A stretch of DNA of 16,857 nt from Nitrospinota bacterium (GCA_016176845.1 JACOWJ010000014.1:1-16857); one strand, 5' to 3'. Positions 6,178-13,942 are shown, counted from the first letter of the stretch. Made by a program: numbers and translations. The notes: generated from the letters alone by a model not told the origin.

Positions 6178-7218
6178 ATGTTTGTCGATCAAGTGAAGAT
6201 TTACGTCAAGGGAGGGGACGGAGGAAGGGGCTGCCTTAGCTTTTGTCGGCAGAAATATCGACCTCGAGGAGGGCCGAACGGTGGGGATGGGGGGCGGGGA
6301 GGGGATGTGATTCTCCAGGCCTCGATCAATCTCCGCACGTTGCTGGACTTTCGCTACCGACCCCAGAATATCGCCCCCAGGGGCGGACACGGCAGCGGCA
6401 GCTGCCGCAAGGGAAGGGATGCGCCCCTTTGCATTTTGAAGGTTCCGGTGGGGACCCTCGTCAAGGATGTTCAAAGCCAGGAGGTGTTGGGCGATCTGAT
6501 GCGGGAAGGGGAGGAACTGGTGGTGGCCCGCGGAGGTCGCGGAGGTTGGGGCAATGCTCATTTCAAGTCCTCCACCAACCAGGCGCCCCGCCGGGTCGAA
6601 GGGGGGAGAGCCGGGGAGGAGCGGTGGCTGCAGCTAGAGCTAAAGTTGATGGCGGACGTTGGGTTGATCGGCCTGCCCAATGCGGGCAAGTCCACCTTCC
6701 TATCGCGCATCTCCGCCGCGCATCCCAAGGCCGCCCCATATCCCTTTACCACCCTGACCCCGAAGTTGGGGGTGGTCCAGTTGCCGGATTACCGAAGCTT
6801 TGTTGTGGCCGATATTCCGGGCCTGATCCCTGGCGCCCATCAGGGCAAGGGCCTGGGGGACCGGTTCCTGCGACACATCGAGAGGACGAGCCTGCTGGTC
6901 CACCTGGTTGACCTGGCGGTGGAAGATCCCATCGCCGCTTTTCATGCCGTGGAGAAGGAGCTGGAGTATTACAGCCCGGCCCTGGCCAGGAAGCCTCGAT
7001 TGGTGGTGGCCAATAAGATCGACCTCCCCCTGGCCTCGGAGAAGCTGCCCCAGGTCGAGAGAGACCTCCGCTCCCTGGGAATCCGAATCTATCCCCTATC
7101 GGCCAGGACCGGTCAGGGGGTGCCTGCATTGATCTGCGTGATGGATCAGAGGCTTCGGGAGATGGCGTGGGCTTCCCCGGAGCCGGTGGCCGAAGAGCTC
7201 GGCATCGCAGCCCCTTGA
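6178..7218 (+). CDS. obgE: Obg-family GTPase (50S assembly, stress response)
   Basis: The 346-residue protein has the Gly-rich Obg fold at residues 1-157 (KGGDGGRGCLSF, GGPNGGDGGRGGDV), then a G domain: GLPNAGKS (165-172), switch-region PFTTL, DIPGLI (212-217), NKID (279-282) and SAR (308-310). The C-terminal OCT domain found in some Firmicutes is absent. Obg binds late 50S intermediates and responds to ppGpp, which suits its place behind rplU-rpmA. The loop after the G3 motif reads PGLIPGAHQGKG where PGLIEGAH is usual, a small deviation of unknown effect. The ATG at 6178 is the natural start (MFVDQVKIYVKGGDGG). Confidence 0.96.
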   Translation: MFVDQVKIYVKGGDGGRGCLSFCRQKYRPRGGPNGGDGGRGGDVILQASINLRTLLDFRYRPQNIAPRGGHGSGSCRKGRDAPLCILKVPVGTLVKDVQSQEVLGDLMREGEELVVARGGRGGWGNAHFKSSTNQAPRRVEGGRAGEERWLQLELKLMADVGLIGLPNAGKSTFLSRISAAHPKAAPYPFTTLTPKLGVVQLPDYRSFVVADIPGLIPGAHQGKGLGDRFLRHIERTSLLVHLVDLAVEDPIAAFHAVEKELEYYSPALARKPRLVVANKIDLPLASEKLPQVERDLRSLGIRIYPLSARTGQGVPALICVMDQRLREMAWASPEPVAEELGIAAP

Positions 7219-7253
7219 GGGCGATTCCCTTACACAATTCACCGGATGTGGGG

Positions 7254-8414
7254 ATGGATAATGATCAAGAGAAGAGGGCTCGCCCCGAGCTCATAGGGGG
7301 CTTCCGGCGGGTGGTGGTGAAGGTCGGCAGTGGGGTGTTGACTACAGCGGGCCAGGGGCTCAACCTGTCCATCATCGAGGGACTGGTGGAGCAGATGGCG
7401 GCGCTACAAGCCTCGCGGGTGGAGCTCCTCCTGGTCTCTTCGGGGGCGGTAGCCTCGGGCCTCCAGCGTCTGGATCTCAAGGAGGTCCCCAAGAGCATCC
7501 CCCAAAAACAGGCAGCCGCCGCGATCGGTCAAAGTCACCTGATCTGGATCTATGAGAAGCTCTTCGGGCAGCGCGGCCAAAAAGTGGCCCAGATCCTCCT
7601 GACCCATGAGGATCTGGCCAATCGCGCCCGCTATTTAAATGCGCGCAACACCTTGTTGACCTTGCTCCACTACCGGGTTATCCCCATTATCAACGAGAAC
7701 GACACGGTGGCCGTGGAGGAGATCAAGTTCGGCGACAATGATACCCTATCGGCCCTGGTGGCCACCATGATGGAGGCCGACCTGTTGATCATCCTGTCGG
7801 ATGTGGATGGCCTTTTCGATGGCGACCCGCGCGGAAATATCCAGGCCAGGCTGATCCCAACGGTGGCCGGCATTACTGCAGAGATCGAAGCGATGGCAGG
7901 GAAAAGCCGTTCCCGTACGGGCATTGGAGGGATGGTGACCAAGCTCCAGGCAGCCAAGAAGGCCGGTGCCCTGGGGATTATGACCGTGATCGCCAACGGG
8001 AAAACCCCCCTGGTTTTGTCCCGGATCTTGGAGGGGGAGCAGGTTGGGACGCTCTTTTTGCCCCAAAAGGATCGGTTGGCCAGCCGCAAACATTGGATCG
8101 CCTATACCTTGAAGCCGCACGGCCAACTCGTGGTAGATGATGGAGCCAGGAGGGCCCTGATGGCCAACGGCAAGAGCCTCCTCCCCAAGGGGGTGGTCGA
8201 GGTGAGAGGCCGGTTTGGCCCGGGGGATGCCGTAGTCTGCTACGATTTCCAAGGACGAGAGTTCGCCCGGGGGCTGACCAATTATGGTTCTCGGGAGCTG
8301 CAAGCAATCAAAGGGCATCACACGGCGGAGATCGAAGATATATTGGGGTACCGGTATTTCGATGAAGTGATCCATCGGGACGACCTGGTGCTGTACCCCT
8401 TTGGGGAATTGTAA
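7254..8414 (+). CDS. proB: Glutamate 5-kinase with PUA domain
   Basis: This enzyme phosphorylates glutamate to gamma-glutamyl phosphate, the first step of proline synthesis. I start it at the ATG at 7254 (386 residues). The frame is open upstream into obgE, but that part lacks family similarity. The Shine-Dalgarno is poor (only GGGG next to the ATG), so start confidence is moderate. The amino-acid-kinase domain shows VVVKVGSGVLT (21-30), SSGAVASGL (62-70), INENDTVAVEEIKFGDND (146-163), LSDVDGLFDGDPR and RTGIGGMVTKLQAA (221-234). The usual second Gly-rich sequence GTGGM is GIGGM here. A PUA domain fills residues ~290-370. It begins 35 nt after obgE. Its pathway partner proA is 2.7 kb downstream, beyond two inserted genes. 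Feedback inhibition by proline is a family property. Confidence 0.95.
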   Translation: MDNDQEKRARPELIGGFRRVVVKVGSGVLTTAGQGLNLSIIEGLVEQMAALQASRVELLLVSSGAVASGLQRLDLKEVPKSIPQKQAAAAIGQSHLIWIYEKLFGQRGQKVAQILLTHEDLANRARYLNARNTLLTLLHYRVIPIINENDTVAVEEIKFGDNDTLSALVATMMEADLLIILSDVDGLFDGDPRGNIQARLIPTVAGITAEIEAMAGKSRSRTGIGGMVTKLQAAKKAGALGIMTVIANGKTPLVLSRILEGEQVGTLFLPQKDRLASRKHWIAYTLKPHGQLVVDDGARRALMANGKSLLPKGVVEVRGRFGPGDAVVCYDFQGREFARGLTNYGSRELQAIKGHHTAEIEDILGYRYFDEVIHRDDLVLYPFGEL

Positions 8415-8479
8415 AATGCAAATTGCAAATTTAAAATTTCCCATCTTCAATTTACCATTTCCAATTCTCGCGAAGCGAG
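8415..8479. repeat. AT-rich spacer with AAATT-type repeats and a small hairpin
   Basis: The proB-to-dehydratase spacer is strikingly AT-rich against its surroundings. It contains the iterated GCAAATTGCAAATTTAAAAT and short AATTTACCATTTCCAATT blocks, followed by a CTCGC-GAA-GCGAG stem (8467-8479). A weak promoter reading is possible: TTGCAA (8423-8428), 17 bp, TTCAAT (8446-8451). If used, it would drive the inserted pair separately from proB. Confidence 0.4.
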
Positions 8480-8498
8480 CCGGGTTCTGGAGGACGAT

Positions 8499-9620
8499 AT
8501 GGAAAGTTTGATGGAGCGATTCAGGGAGAGCTTTGACCGCCGATACGAACGCGCCAGGGAAAGGAAGGCCGCCGGCCAGAGGATCATCGGCTGGGTCTGT
8601 GCCTGGGTGCCCGAGGAGATCTTTGCCGCAGCAGGCTTCCTGCCCTTCCGGGTGATGGGAGGAGGGGCGGAGACGCCCCGGGCCGACGCCCATCTCTACT
8701 CGAACAATTGCACCTTCGTGCGCAGCTGCCTGGAGGAGGCCTTCAAGGGCAACGTGGATTTCCTGGACGGGTTGGTGGCGTGCAACAGCTGCGACCATGT
8801 CCGGCGGCTATACGACTCCTGGCAGCAATACATTGCGACGCCCTTCAAGAAGGCCTTGGGGGTCCCCTGCAAATCATCTCCCATGACGATCAAGCTGTTC
8901 GCCCAGGATCTGGCATTGTTGCGTCAAGAACTGGGGGAGGCCTTCGGGGTGACGATCACCGATGAGGATCTGCGGCGGGCCATCGAGGTTTACAACCGCG
9001 GGAGGAGCTTGTTGCGGCAGCTCTATGAGCTGAGGAAGGCGGACTCTCCTCCGATAACGGGCGCCGAGGCCCTGGAAGTAGTTAAAGCGGGCTGGTACAT
9101 GCCGCGGGAGGAGTACAACGGGCTCTTGGTCGAGCTGCTGGCCAGGCTCAAGGGAAGAAAGGTGGAAGCCGGAGAGCATCGGCTTATGGTGCTGGGGAGC
9201 CAGATGGACGACCCCGGCTATCTCCGGGTCATCGAGGAGCTGGGGGGGATCGTGGTGATCGATGACCTCTGCTGTGGCTCCCGCTCCTTCTGGAATCTCG
9301 CTGGGATCGACGGGGACCCCATTCAGGCCCTGGCGGAGCGCTATGTGAACCGGCCCTTCTGTCCCAGGATGCACCCGAGGGAGCCTCGGGTCAAGCACCT
9401 TCAACAGCTGGCTCGGGAGTACCGGGTGGATGGGGTGATCTTCGAGAGCATCAAATTCTGTGATTTGAACGCCGGGACATTCCCGGTGATCAAGGCCTGT
9501 TTCGATGAACTGGACCTGCCCGTGTTGAACCTGGAGCGGGAGTACACGATGACCAGTGCCGGACAGATGAAAACCCGTGTGGGGGCTTTTTATGAGAGCC
9601 TCGAGGGGAGGAGGGCGTAG
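8499..9620 (+). CDS. 2-hydroxyacyl-CoA dehydratase/benzoyl-CoA reductase family, smaller subunit (BcrC/HgdB-like)
   Basis: This 373-residue protein belongs to the HgdB/BcrC-type family of [4Fe-4S] proteins that, once activated by an ATP-driven one-electron donor, remove water from 2-hydroxyacyl-CoAs or reduce aromatic-ring CoA esters. Family signatures are GWVCAWVPEEIFAAAGFLPFRV (31-52), NCTFVRSCLE (70-79), DGLVACNSCDHVRRLYDSW (90-108) and, near the end, DGVIFESIKFCDLNAG (311-326). Cluster ligands are probably among C34, C71/C77, C95/C98 and C321. Length fits BcrC or HgdB. The ATG follows GGAGG by 6 nt, and the partner subunit begins 2 nt after the stop. No activating ATPase (HgdC/BcrAD type), CoA transferase or acyl-CoA dehydrogenase is in the window, so the substrate cannot be assigned. 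It lies between proB and proA. Confidence 0.85.
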   Translation: MESLMERFRESFDRRYERARERKAAGQRIIGWVCAWVPEEIFAAAGFLPFRVMGGGAETPRADAHLYSNNCTFVRSCLEEAFKGNVDFLDGLVACNSCDHVRRLYDSWQQYIATPFKKALGVPCKSSPMTIKLFAQDLALLRQELGEAFGVTITDEDLRRAIEVYNRGRSLLRQLYELRKADSPPITGAEALEVVKAGWYMPREEYNGLLVELLARLKGRKVEAGEHRLMVLGSQMDDPGYLRVIEELGGIVVIDDLCCGSRSFWNLAGIDGDPIQALAERYVNRPFCPRMHPREPRVKHLQQLAREYRVDGVIFESIKFCDLNAGTFPVIKACFDELDLPVLNLEREYTMTSAGQMKTRVGAFYESLEGRRA

Positions 9621-9622
9621 CT

Positions 9623-10900
9623 ATGGAGAGAGAGAGATCGGACGATCTGAGCCTGGAGAACATGGTAAAGCGGTTTCGCAACCGATTGGCCCGCCAGAGA
9701 GAAGAGGGGAAGGAGCTGAGCAAGCAGCTATTCACCGAGGCTATGGCCAACTATTTTGAGCGGGCGGGCAACGCCCGGGAGCAAGGGAAGCCCCTGGTCT
9801 TCACCAGCGTGCTGGCCTTCCCGGAGGTATTTACCGCCATGGGAGCGGTGCCCTTCGCCCCGGCGCAGTATTGCATCCAGCTGATGGTTCAGGGCTTCAG
9901 CTCCAAATATATCGATCGGGGGGTGGCCTTTGGGGTCTCCAAAGAAGTCTGCTCCGCCAACACTGCCTCCGTGGGGATGGCCGCCGATGGGATCTTTCCC
10001 CAGCCGGACCTGCAGTTTGCCACGGCTCAGCAGCCCTGCGACCCGGCGGTGGTGGAATCCGAGCTGCTCAACCTGATCTATAAGGTCCCCATTTACTGGT
10101 TTAACATCCCTTACCGCCTGGGCGAGGGGACGGTGGATTACTTCAAGGAGGAATTCAAGGGGGTGATCGGCTTCCTGGAGGAGCACGTGGGGTTGCGCTA
10201 CGATGAGGCCAAACTGAAAGAATGCCTCAGAATCGCCAAAGAGGCCCACCACTGGTACAAGAAGCTGCAGGAGCTGCGGCTGGAGGCGATCCCGGCCCCC
10301 ATCGGCTGCCGGGAGGCCTATTCCTCCTATAGCTCTCTGGTATTTATGGAGGGGCGGCCCGAGACGATTGCGATCAACAAGGCCCAGTACGAAGAGATCC
10401 GGGCCAAGGTCGATCGCAAAGAGGGCGTGGTCCCCCAGGAGCGCCACCGGGTGGTGGTCAATGGGGCTTACCCCTTCTGGAACATGCGGCTGTTTGACTG
10501 GATGGAGCAAGAGTTCGGGGCGGTGGTGGCGTTAGATTTCAATAACTCCATCTACATGGACTCCCTGGACGATGAGTTGGAGGACCCGATCGAGTACCTG
10601 GCCCGCAAGTCCACGGGGACCAACCTGGCGGTGAAGGTGGCCTGCGCCCCTTACCCAGAGTTTGCTGAGGAGATCGGCCGCAGCGCTAAACGGGCGCAGT
10701 GTGACTCTTCAATCTATTTCACCCACTTTGGCTGCAAGATGTCCTGCGGTTCCAACAAGGTCTTCTCGGATGCCTTGATGGATATCGCCGGCATTCCCAC
10801 AGCCATCGTGGATATCGATGCCTACGACAAACGAATTGTCTCCGAGGCTCAGATCAAGGCCTCCATCAGCAACTATTTTAAGATGTTGGAAAACCGATAA
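9623..10900 (+). CDS. 2-hydroxyacyl-CoA dehydratase/benzoyl-CoA reductase family, larger subunit (BcrB/HgdA-like)
   Basis: The 425-residue protein is the probable partner of the preceding gene. Only 2 nt separate the two, and GGAGGAGGG at the end of the first gene serves as its Shine-Dalgarno. Recognisable parts are an N-terminal helical region (1-55), VFTSVLAFPEVFTAMGAVPF (59-78, a variant of the family's opening strand), SKEVCSANTASVG (106-118), TAQQPCDP (134-141) and HFGCKMSCGSNKVFSDAL near residues 368-385. Candidate cluster ligands are C110, C139 and one of C371/C375. This size and pairing resemble BcrB or HgdA. In the family the two subunits form a heterodimer, each with a [4Fe-4S] cluster. 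A heptamer-repeat inverted pair separates it from proA. The substrate is unknown. Confidence 0.82.
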   Translation: MERERSDDLSLENMVKRFRNRLARQREEGKELSKQLFTEAMANYFERAGNAREQGKPLVFTSVLAFPEVFTAMGAVPFAPAQYCIQLMVQGFSSKYIDRGVAFGVSKEVCSANTASVGMAADGIFPQPDLQFATAQQPCDPAVVESELLNLIYKVPIYWFNIPYRLGEGTVDYFKEEFKGVIGFLEEHVGLRYDEAKLKECLRIAKEAHHWYKKLQELRLEAIPAPIGCREAYSSYSSLVFMEGRPETIAINKAQYEEIRAKVDRKEGVVPQERHRVVVNGAYPFWNMRLFDWMEQEFGAVVALDFNNSIYMDSLDDELEDPIEYLARKSTGTNLAVKVACAPYPEFAEEIGRSAKRAQCDSSIYFTHFGCKMSCGSNKVFSDALMDIAGIPTAIVDIDAYDKRIVSEAQIKASISNYFKMLENR

Positions 10901-10901
10901 T

Positions 10902-11076
10902 AGCTCAAAGCTCATAGCTCAAAGCTCATAGCAGCTTTAAGCCATAGTCTTCGAGGGGATGTTTGGGCATCTGAGCTCGCCGAGCTAAGAAGTTTGCGGA
11001 CATGGCGATACCAGAGGTCCAATTCTCTTTCCGAAGTCTATATCCGCTATGAGCTATGAGCTTTGAGCTATGAGCT
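10902..11076. repeat. Inverted pair of AGCTWTG heptamer arrays flanking ~113 bp
   Basis: The left arm (10902-10932) is four and a half heptamers AGCTCAA/AGCTCAT. The right arm (11046-11076) is the same motif in reverse orientation. Aligned end to end they differ at 3 of 31 positions, and a 7-bp shift makes them match still better. The enclosed 10933-11045 has no gene but includes the palindromic GAGCTCGCCGAGCT. In RNA the arms would close a large stem-loop between the dehydratase pair and proA. Copy 1 upstream of glyA shows the motif is dispersed. Confidence 0.75.
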
Positions 11077-11094
11077 TATCTTGGGAGGGGTTGG

Positions 11095-12351
11095 GTGTCT
11101 CTGAAGCAAAGGATGGACCAGTTGGCCCAGCGGGCCAGGGGAGCAGCCAAGGGGCTGGCCGGCTTATCCTCGAAGGTCAAGGACGAGGCCTTGCAGGAGA
11201 TGGCCCTTAGCCTTGAGCGGGGAGGTGAGCTCTTGCTGGAGGCCAATCGACTCGACCTGGAGGCCGCCCGCCAGAAAGGCCTTTCTTCCGCTATGCTGGA
11301 CCGGCTGACCCTGAACCCCAAGCGGCTCTCCGACATGGCCCGGGGCCTGAGGGAGGTGGCCGCCTTGCCCGATCCGGTGGGGGAAGTGGTCAAGATGTGG
11401 AAGCGGCCCAATGGGCTTCTCATCGGCAAGATGCGGGTCCCCTTAGGGGTCATCGGGATCATCTACGAGTCTCGCCCCAATGTCACTGCGGATGCTGCGG
11501 GGCTTTGCCTGAAAGCGGGAAACGCCGTGATCTTACGGGGAGGGTCGGAGGCCTTCCTCTCCAATCGGGCCATTGTAACCCTTCTACGAGAGGCCCTGGA
11601 CCGGATAGGGGTCTCCCCGGAGACCTTGCAATTTGTGGACACCACAGACCGAGAGGCGGTATTGGAGCTGCTGAAGTTGGACCGGTATATCGACCTGATC
11701 GTCCCCCGGGGAGGGCCGGAACTGATCCGGATGGTGGCAGAGAGCTCCACCATCCCAGTGGTCAAGCACGACAAGGGACTCTGCCACATCTATGTGGACC
11801 GGGAGGCCGATCTGGCCATGGCCGAAGAGATCGTCTATAACGCCAAGGTGCAACGTCCCGGGGTTTGCAACGCCATGGAGACCTTGCTGGTGCACCGGGA
11901 AGTGGCCGAGGCCTTCCTCCCCCGGATGGCTGGGCGTCTGCTGAAGGCCGGCGTGGAACTGCGGGGATGTCCGGTGACCTGCCGGCTCATCCCCCAGGCC
12001 CAAGAGGCGACGGAAGAGGACTGGGATACGGAGTATCTCGACCTGATCCTATCGGTCAAGGTGGTGGAGGAGATCCAGGAGGCCCTCGATCATATCTCCC
12101 GGTACAGTTCCATGCTCTCCGAGGCGATCGTGACCCAAAACTACGGCCGGGCCATGCGGTTTATTCGGGAGGTGGACTCGGCGGCGGTCTATGTGAACAG
12201 TTCCACCCGCTTCACCGATGGGGGCGAGTTTGGTTTGGGGGCCGAACTGGGGATCAGCACCCAAAAGCTACACGTGCGGGGGCCCATGGGACTGGAAGAC
12301 TTGACCTCTATGAAGTATATTATTTTTGGAGAAGGGCAGATTAGGGAATGA
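11095..12351 (+). CDS. proA: Gamma-glutamyl phosphate reductase
   Basis: The 418-residue NADPH-dependent enzyme reduces gamma-glutamyl phosphate to glutamate 5-semialdehyde, the second step of proline synthesis. It has the ALDH-superfamily layout: IIYESRPNVTADAAGLCLKAGNAVILRGG (122-150), the catalytic cysteine C258 in QRPGVCNAMET, and the C-terminal STRFTDGGEFGLGAELGIST segment. Length is normal. The start is a GTG at 11095 following GGGAGGGG. The preceding bases are the heptamer repeat, so no upstream start is plausible. nadD follows 4 nt after its stop, so the two are probably translated from one message. Confidence 0.97.
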   Translation: MSLKQRMDQLAQRARGAAKGLAGLSSKVKDEALQEMALSLERGGELLLEANRLDLEAARQKGLSSAMLDRLTLNPKRLSDMARGLREVAALPDPVGEVVKMWKRPNGLLIGKMRVPLGVIGIIYESRPNVTADAAGLCLKAGNAVILRGGSEAFLSNRAIVTLLREALDRIGVSPETLQFVDTTDREAVLELLKLDRYIDLIVPRGGPELIRMVAESSTIPVVKHDKGLCHIYVDREADLAMAEEIVYNAKVQRPGVCNAMETLLVHREVAEAFLPRMAGRLLKAGVELRGCPVTCRLIPQAQEATEEDWDTEYLDLILSVKVVEEIQEALDHISRYSSMLSEAIVTQNYGRAMRFIREVDSAAVYVNSSTRFTDGGEFGLGAELGISTQKLHVRGPMGLEDLTSMKYIIFGEGQIRE

Positions 12352-12355
12352 GGTA

Positions 12356-13051
12356 ATGAGGATCGGGATTCTGGGAGGCACCTTCAACCCTGTTCATTAT
12401 GGCCATTTGATCTCTGCCAATGAGGCAGTGGAGAGGTTTCGGCTGGAGAAGGTGATCTTTATTCCGGCCGCCCGCCCTCCTCACAAAGTGCAGCAGCGGC
12501 TGATCGATGCCCACCATCGGTTGATGATGACCCTCCTGGCGACCCTTTCTCATCCCCGCATGGAGGTCTCGGCCATCGAGCTCGAAAGGGAGGGAAAATC
12601 CTATTCGATCCACACCATAGAAGAGCTCAAGCGATCTCATCCCCCGGAGACGGAGTTCTTTTTCATTGGAGGGTGCGATGCATTCATGGAGGTGGCCACC
12701 TGGAGAGAGGTGGATAGGCTATTTCGGGCCTGTCACTTCATCGTCAATGCCAGGCCCGGTTATCCCCTGAAAGATTTGAGGGGGATGTTGGAGGAGACGG
12801 TCACTCCTCTTTATCGTGACCTCTCTTTCAGAGATGGAGGGAGGGATGAGCTGACCAACTGCATCCAGATTGTGGCTTCCGGTTCTCCCTATGTCATCTA
12901 CCTCGCGGAGGCCATCTTGATCGAAATATCGGCCAGCGATATCCGCCGCAGATTGGCTCAGGGGAGAACGATTCGGTATCTGGTCCCTGACATCGTGGAG
13001 CAATACGTAAGGAAACATGGGCTTTATGGGGCTGGGCAGGACTCCCTTTGA
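12356..13051 (+). CDS. nadD: Nicotinate-nucleotide adenylyltransferase
   Basis: The enzyme transfers AMP from ATP to nicotinate mononucleotide, giving deamido-NAD. I start it at the ATG at 12356 (231 residues, MRIGILGGTFNPVHYGH), 4 nt after the proA stop and with GAGG just upstream. An upstream in-frame extension would overlap proA without adding family sequence. The nucleotidyltransferase motifs are GGTFNPVHYGH (7-17) and ISASDIRRRL (191-200). The second usually reads ISSTxIR, so Ala-Ser replaces Ser-Thr. The mid-domain FIGGCDAF replaces the common IxGxD form. Length is at the upper end of the usual range. It sits in the common nadD-rsfS order. Confidence 0.95.
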   Translation: MRIGILGGTFNPVHYGHLISANEAVERFRLEKVIFIPAARPPHKVQQRLIDAHHRLMMTLLATLSHPRMEVSAIELEREGKSYSIHTIEELKRSHPPETEFFFIGGCDAFMEVATWREVDRLFRACHFIVNARPGYPLKDLRGMLEETVTPLYRDLSFRDGGRDELTNCIQIVASGSPYVIYLAEAILIEISASDIRRRLAQGRTIRYLVPDIVEQYVRKHGLYGAGQDSL

Positions 13052-13074
13052 AGGGAGCGCCGACACGGGTTTTT
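13042..13074 (+). terminator. Possible weak terminator/hairpin over the nadD stop codon
   Basis: CTCCCT (13042-13047) pairs with AGGGAG (13052-13057). The nadD stop TGA (13049-13051) lies in the 4-nt loop. A run of five T follows, but only about 12 nt later (in GGGTTTTTCG). Stop-codon occlusion and partial termination are both conceivable. Confidence is low. Confidence 0.25.
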
Positions 13075-13181
13075 CGCTTTAAGGCCAGGGTCAGTGGCGG
13101 CGCGCAGAAGCTTCGCTTCCTAAATGAAAGCTAATGTTTTCTAAAATTTAAACGATTATAAAGGAGAACACAGGGCAGCCT

Positions 13182-13532
13182 ATGCCATTAACCTTGGAAG
13201 AGAAGACGCGGCTGTGCTATGAGACAGCTCAGGACAAGAAGGCCTATGACCTGGTGATTCTGGATTTAAGGAAATATTCTTATGTAACCGATTATTTTAT
13301 CATCTGTAGCGGGAGCTCTACCGTTCAGGTTCAGGCAATCGCTGATGCCATTGATGAGAAGCTGGGGAAGGAAGGCATTCGTCCCTTGGGAAGGGAGGGC
13401 TATTCTGAGGCCCATTGGGTGTTGTTGGATTATGCGGATGTAGTCATTCATATCTTCCATGAGGAGACTCGTAAATTCTACGACCTGGAACGCCTTTGGG
13501 GAGATGCGGCAGCAGGAGAGATCCCAGGGTAG
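13182..13532 (+). CDS. rsfS: Ribosomal silencing factor RsfS (DUF143/Iojap family)
   Basis: The 116-residue protein shows the Iojap/RsfS core: KKAYDLVILDLRKYSYVTDYFIICSGSS (19-46), a helical region, then EGYSEAHWVLLDYADVVIHIF (72-92) and the terminal RKFYDLERLWGDA (97-109). RsfS binds L14 and blocks joining of the 30S subunit when nutrients are short. Its place after nadD is the usual one. A GGAG lies 15 nt before the ATG and a GGG 6 nt before, so initiation may be modest. The 130-bp upstream spacer is locally AT-rich (TTTAAACGATTATAAAGG) and could carry its own promoter. Confidence 0.95.
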   Translation: MPLTLEEKTRLCYETAQDKKAYDLVILDLRKYSYVTDYFIICSGSSTVQVQAIADAIDEKLGKEGIRPLGREGYSEAHWVLLDYADVVIHIFHEETRKFYDLERLWGDAAAGEIPG

Positions 13533-13576
13533 GAGATCCCTGGCAAGAGCTCAAGGAAAGACAGGAGGATCCCCTG

Positions 13577-13942
13577 ATGGAAAAGGATAAATTACAGTAT
13601 TTCAAAGAAAAGCTGCTGACGCTCAGAAGGGACTTGGCAGAGCAGGTAAAGGCGAGCAGTCGCTTTGGCCGAGAGATCGATGAGGGCACTCTCGACAGTG
13701 GAGATAAAGCGAGCGATACCTATCTAAAACAGATGGTATTCGATCGAGGAGAGAATGAGAGCAGGCAGCTAGAGCTCATCGAAAGTGCTCTGATGAAGAT
13801 CCGGGACGAGGATTATGGGATCTGTGAGGAATGTATGGGGCCTATCCCGGAGAAACGATTGGAGATCGTTCCCTACGCCAAATATTGCGTTCGGTGCAAA
13901 GAGGAGCTAGAAAAAAAGGAAACCAAGGTCTCGCAGGATTAA
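13577..13942 (+). CDS. DksA/TraR-family C4 zinc-finger protein
   Basis: The start at 13577 gives 121 residues, with AGGAGG 9 nt upstream. An N-terminal coiled-coil hairpin (about 3-78) carries DSGDKA at its tip (D40, D43, A45). This fits the DxxDxA pattern DksA uses to reach the RNA polymerase active site. The zinc finger has C83/C86 (GICEEC) and C104/C107 (CVRC). The protein is shorter than E. coli DksA (151), as in many DksA-like proteins outside gammaproteobacteria. It probably modulates transcription initiation, with or without ppGpp; that is inference from family. It follows rsfS by 44 nt, putting two growth-arrest regulators side by side. Alternative names used for such proteins include DnaK suppressor-like and YocK/YteA-like. 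Confidence 0.9.
   Translation: MEKDKLQYFKEKLLTLRRDLAEQVKASSRFGREIDEGTLDSGDKASDTYLKQMVFDRGENESRQLELIESALMKIRDEDYGICEECMGPIPEKRLEIVPYAKYCVRCKEELEKKETKVSQD

Noticed and set aside
7746-8798. Minus-strand open frame of 350 codons opposite proB and the first dehydratase gene
   Set aside because: Antisense to two clearly identified genes and spans their AT-rich spacer; no domain seen.
9728-10510. Minus-strand open frame of 260 codons opposite the larger dehydratase subunit
   Set aside because: Shadow frame of a well-supported gene.
8499-10900. Specific assignment as benzoyl-CoA reductase BcrBC or 2-hydroxyglutaryl-CoA dehydratase HgdAB
   Set aside because: Sequence by eye separates these poorly and no activator, ferredoxin or pathway genes are nearby, so only the family is claimed.
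10902-11076. Attachment site or phage boundary
   Set aside because: The flanking repeats are inverted, not direct, and no phage or integrase gene is adjacent.
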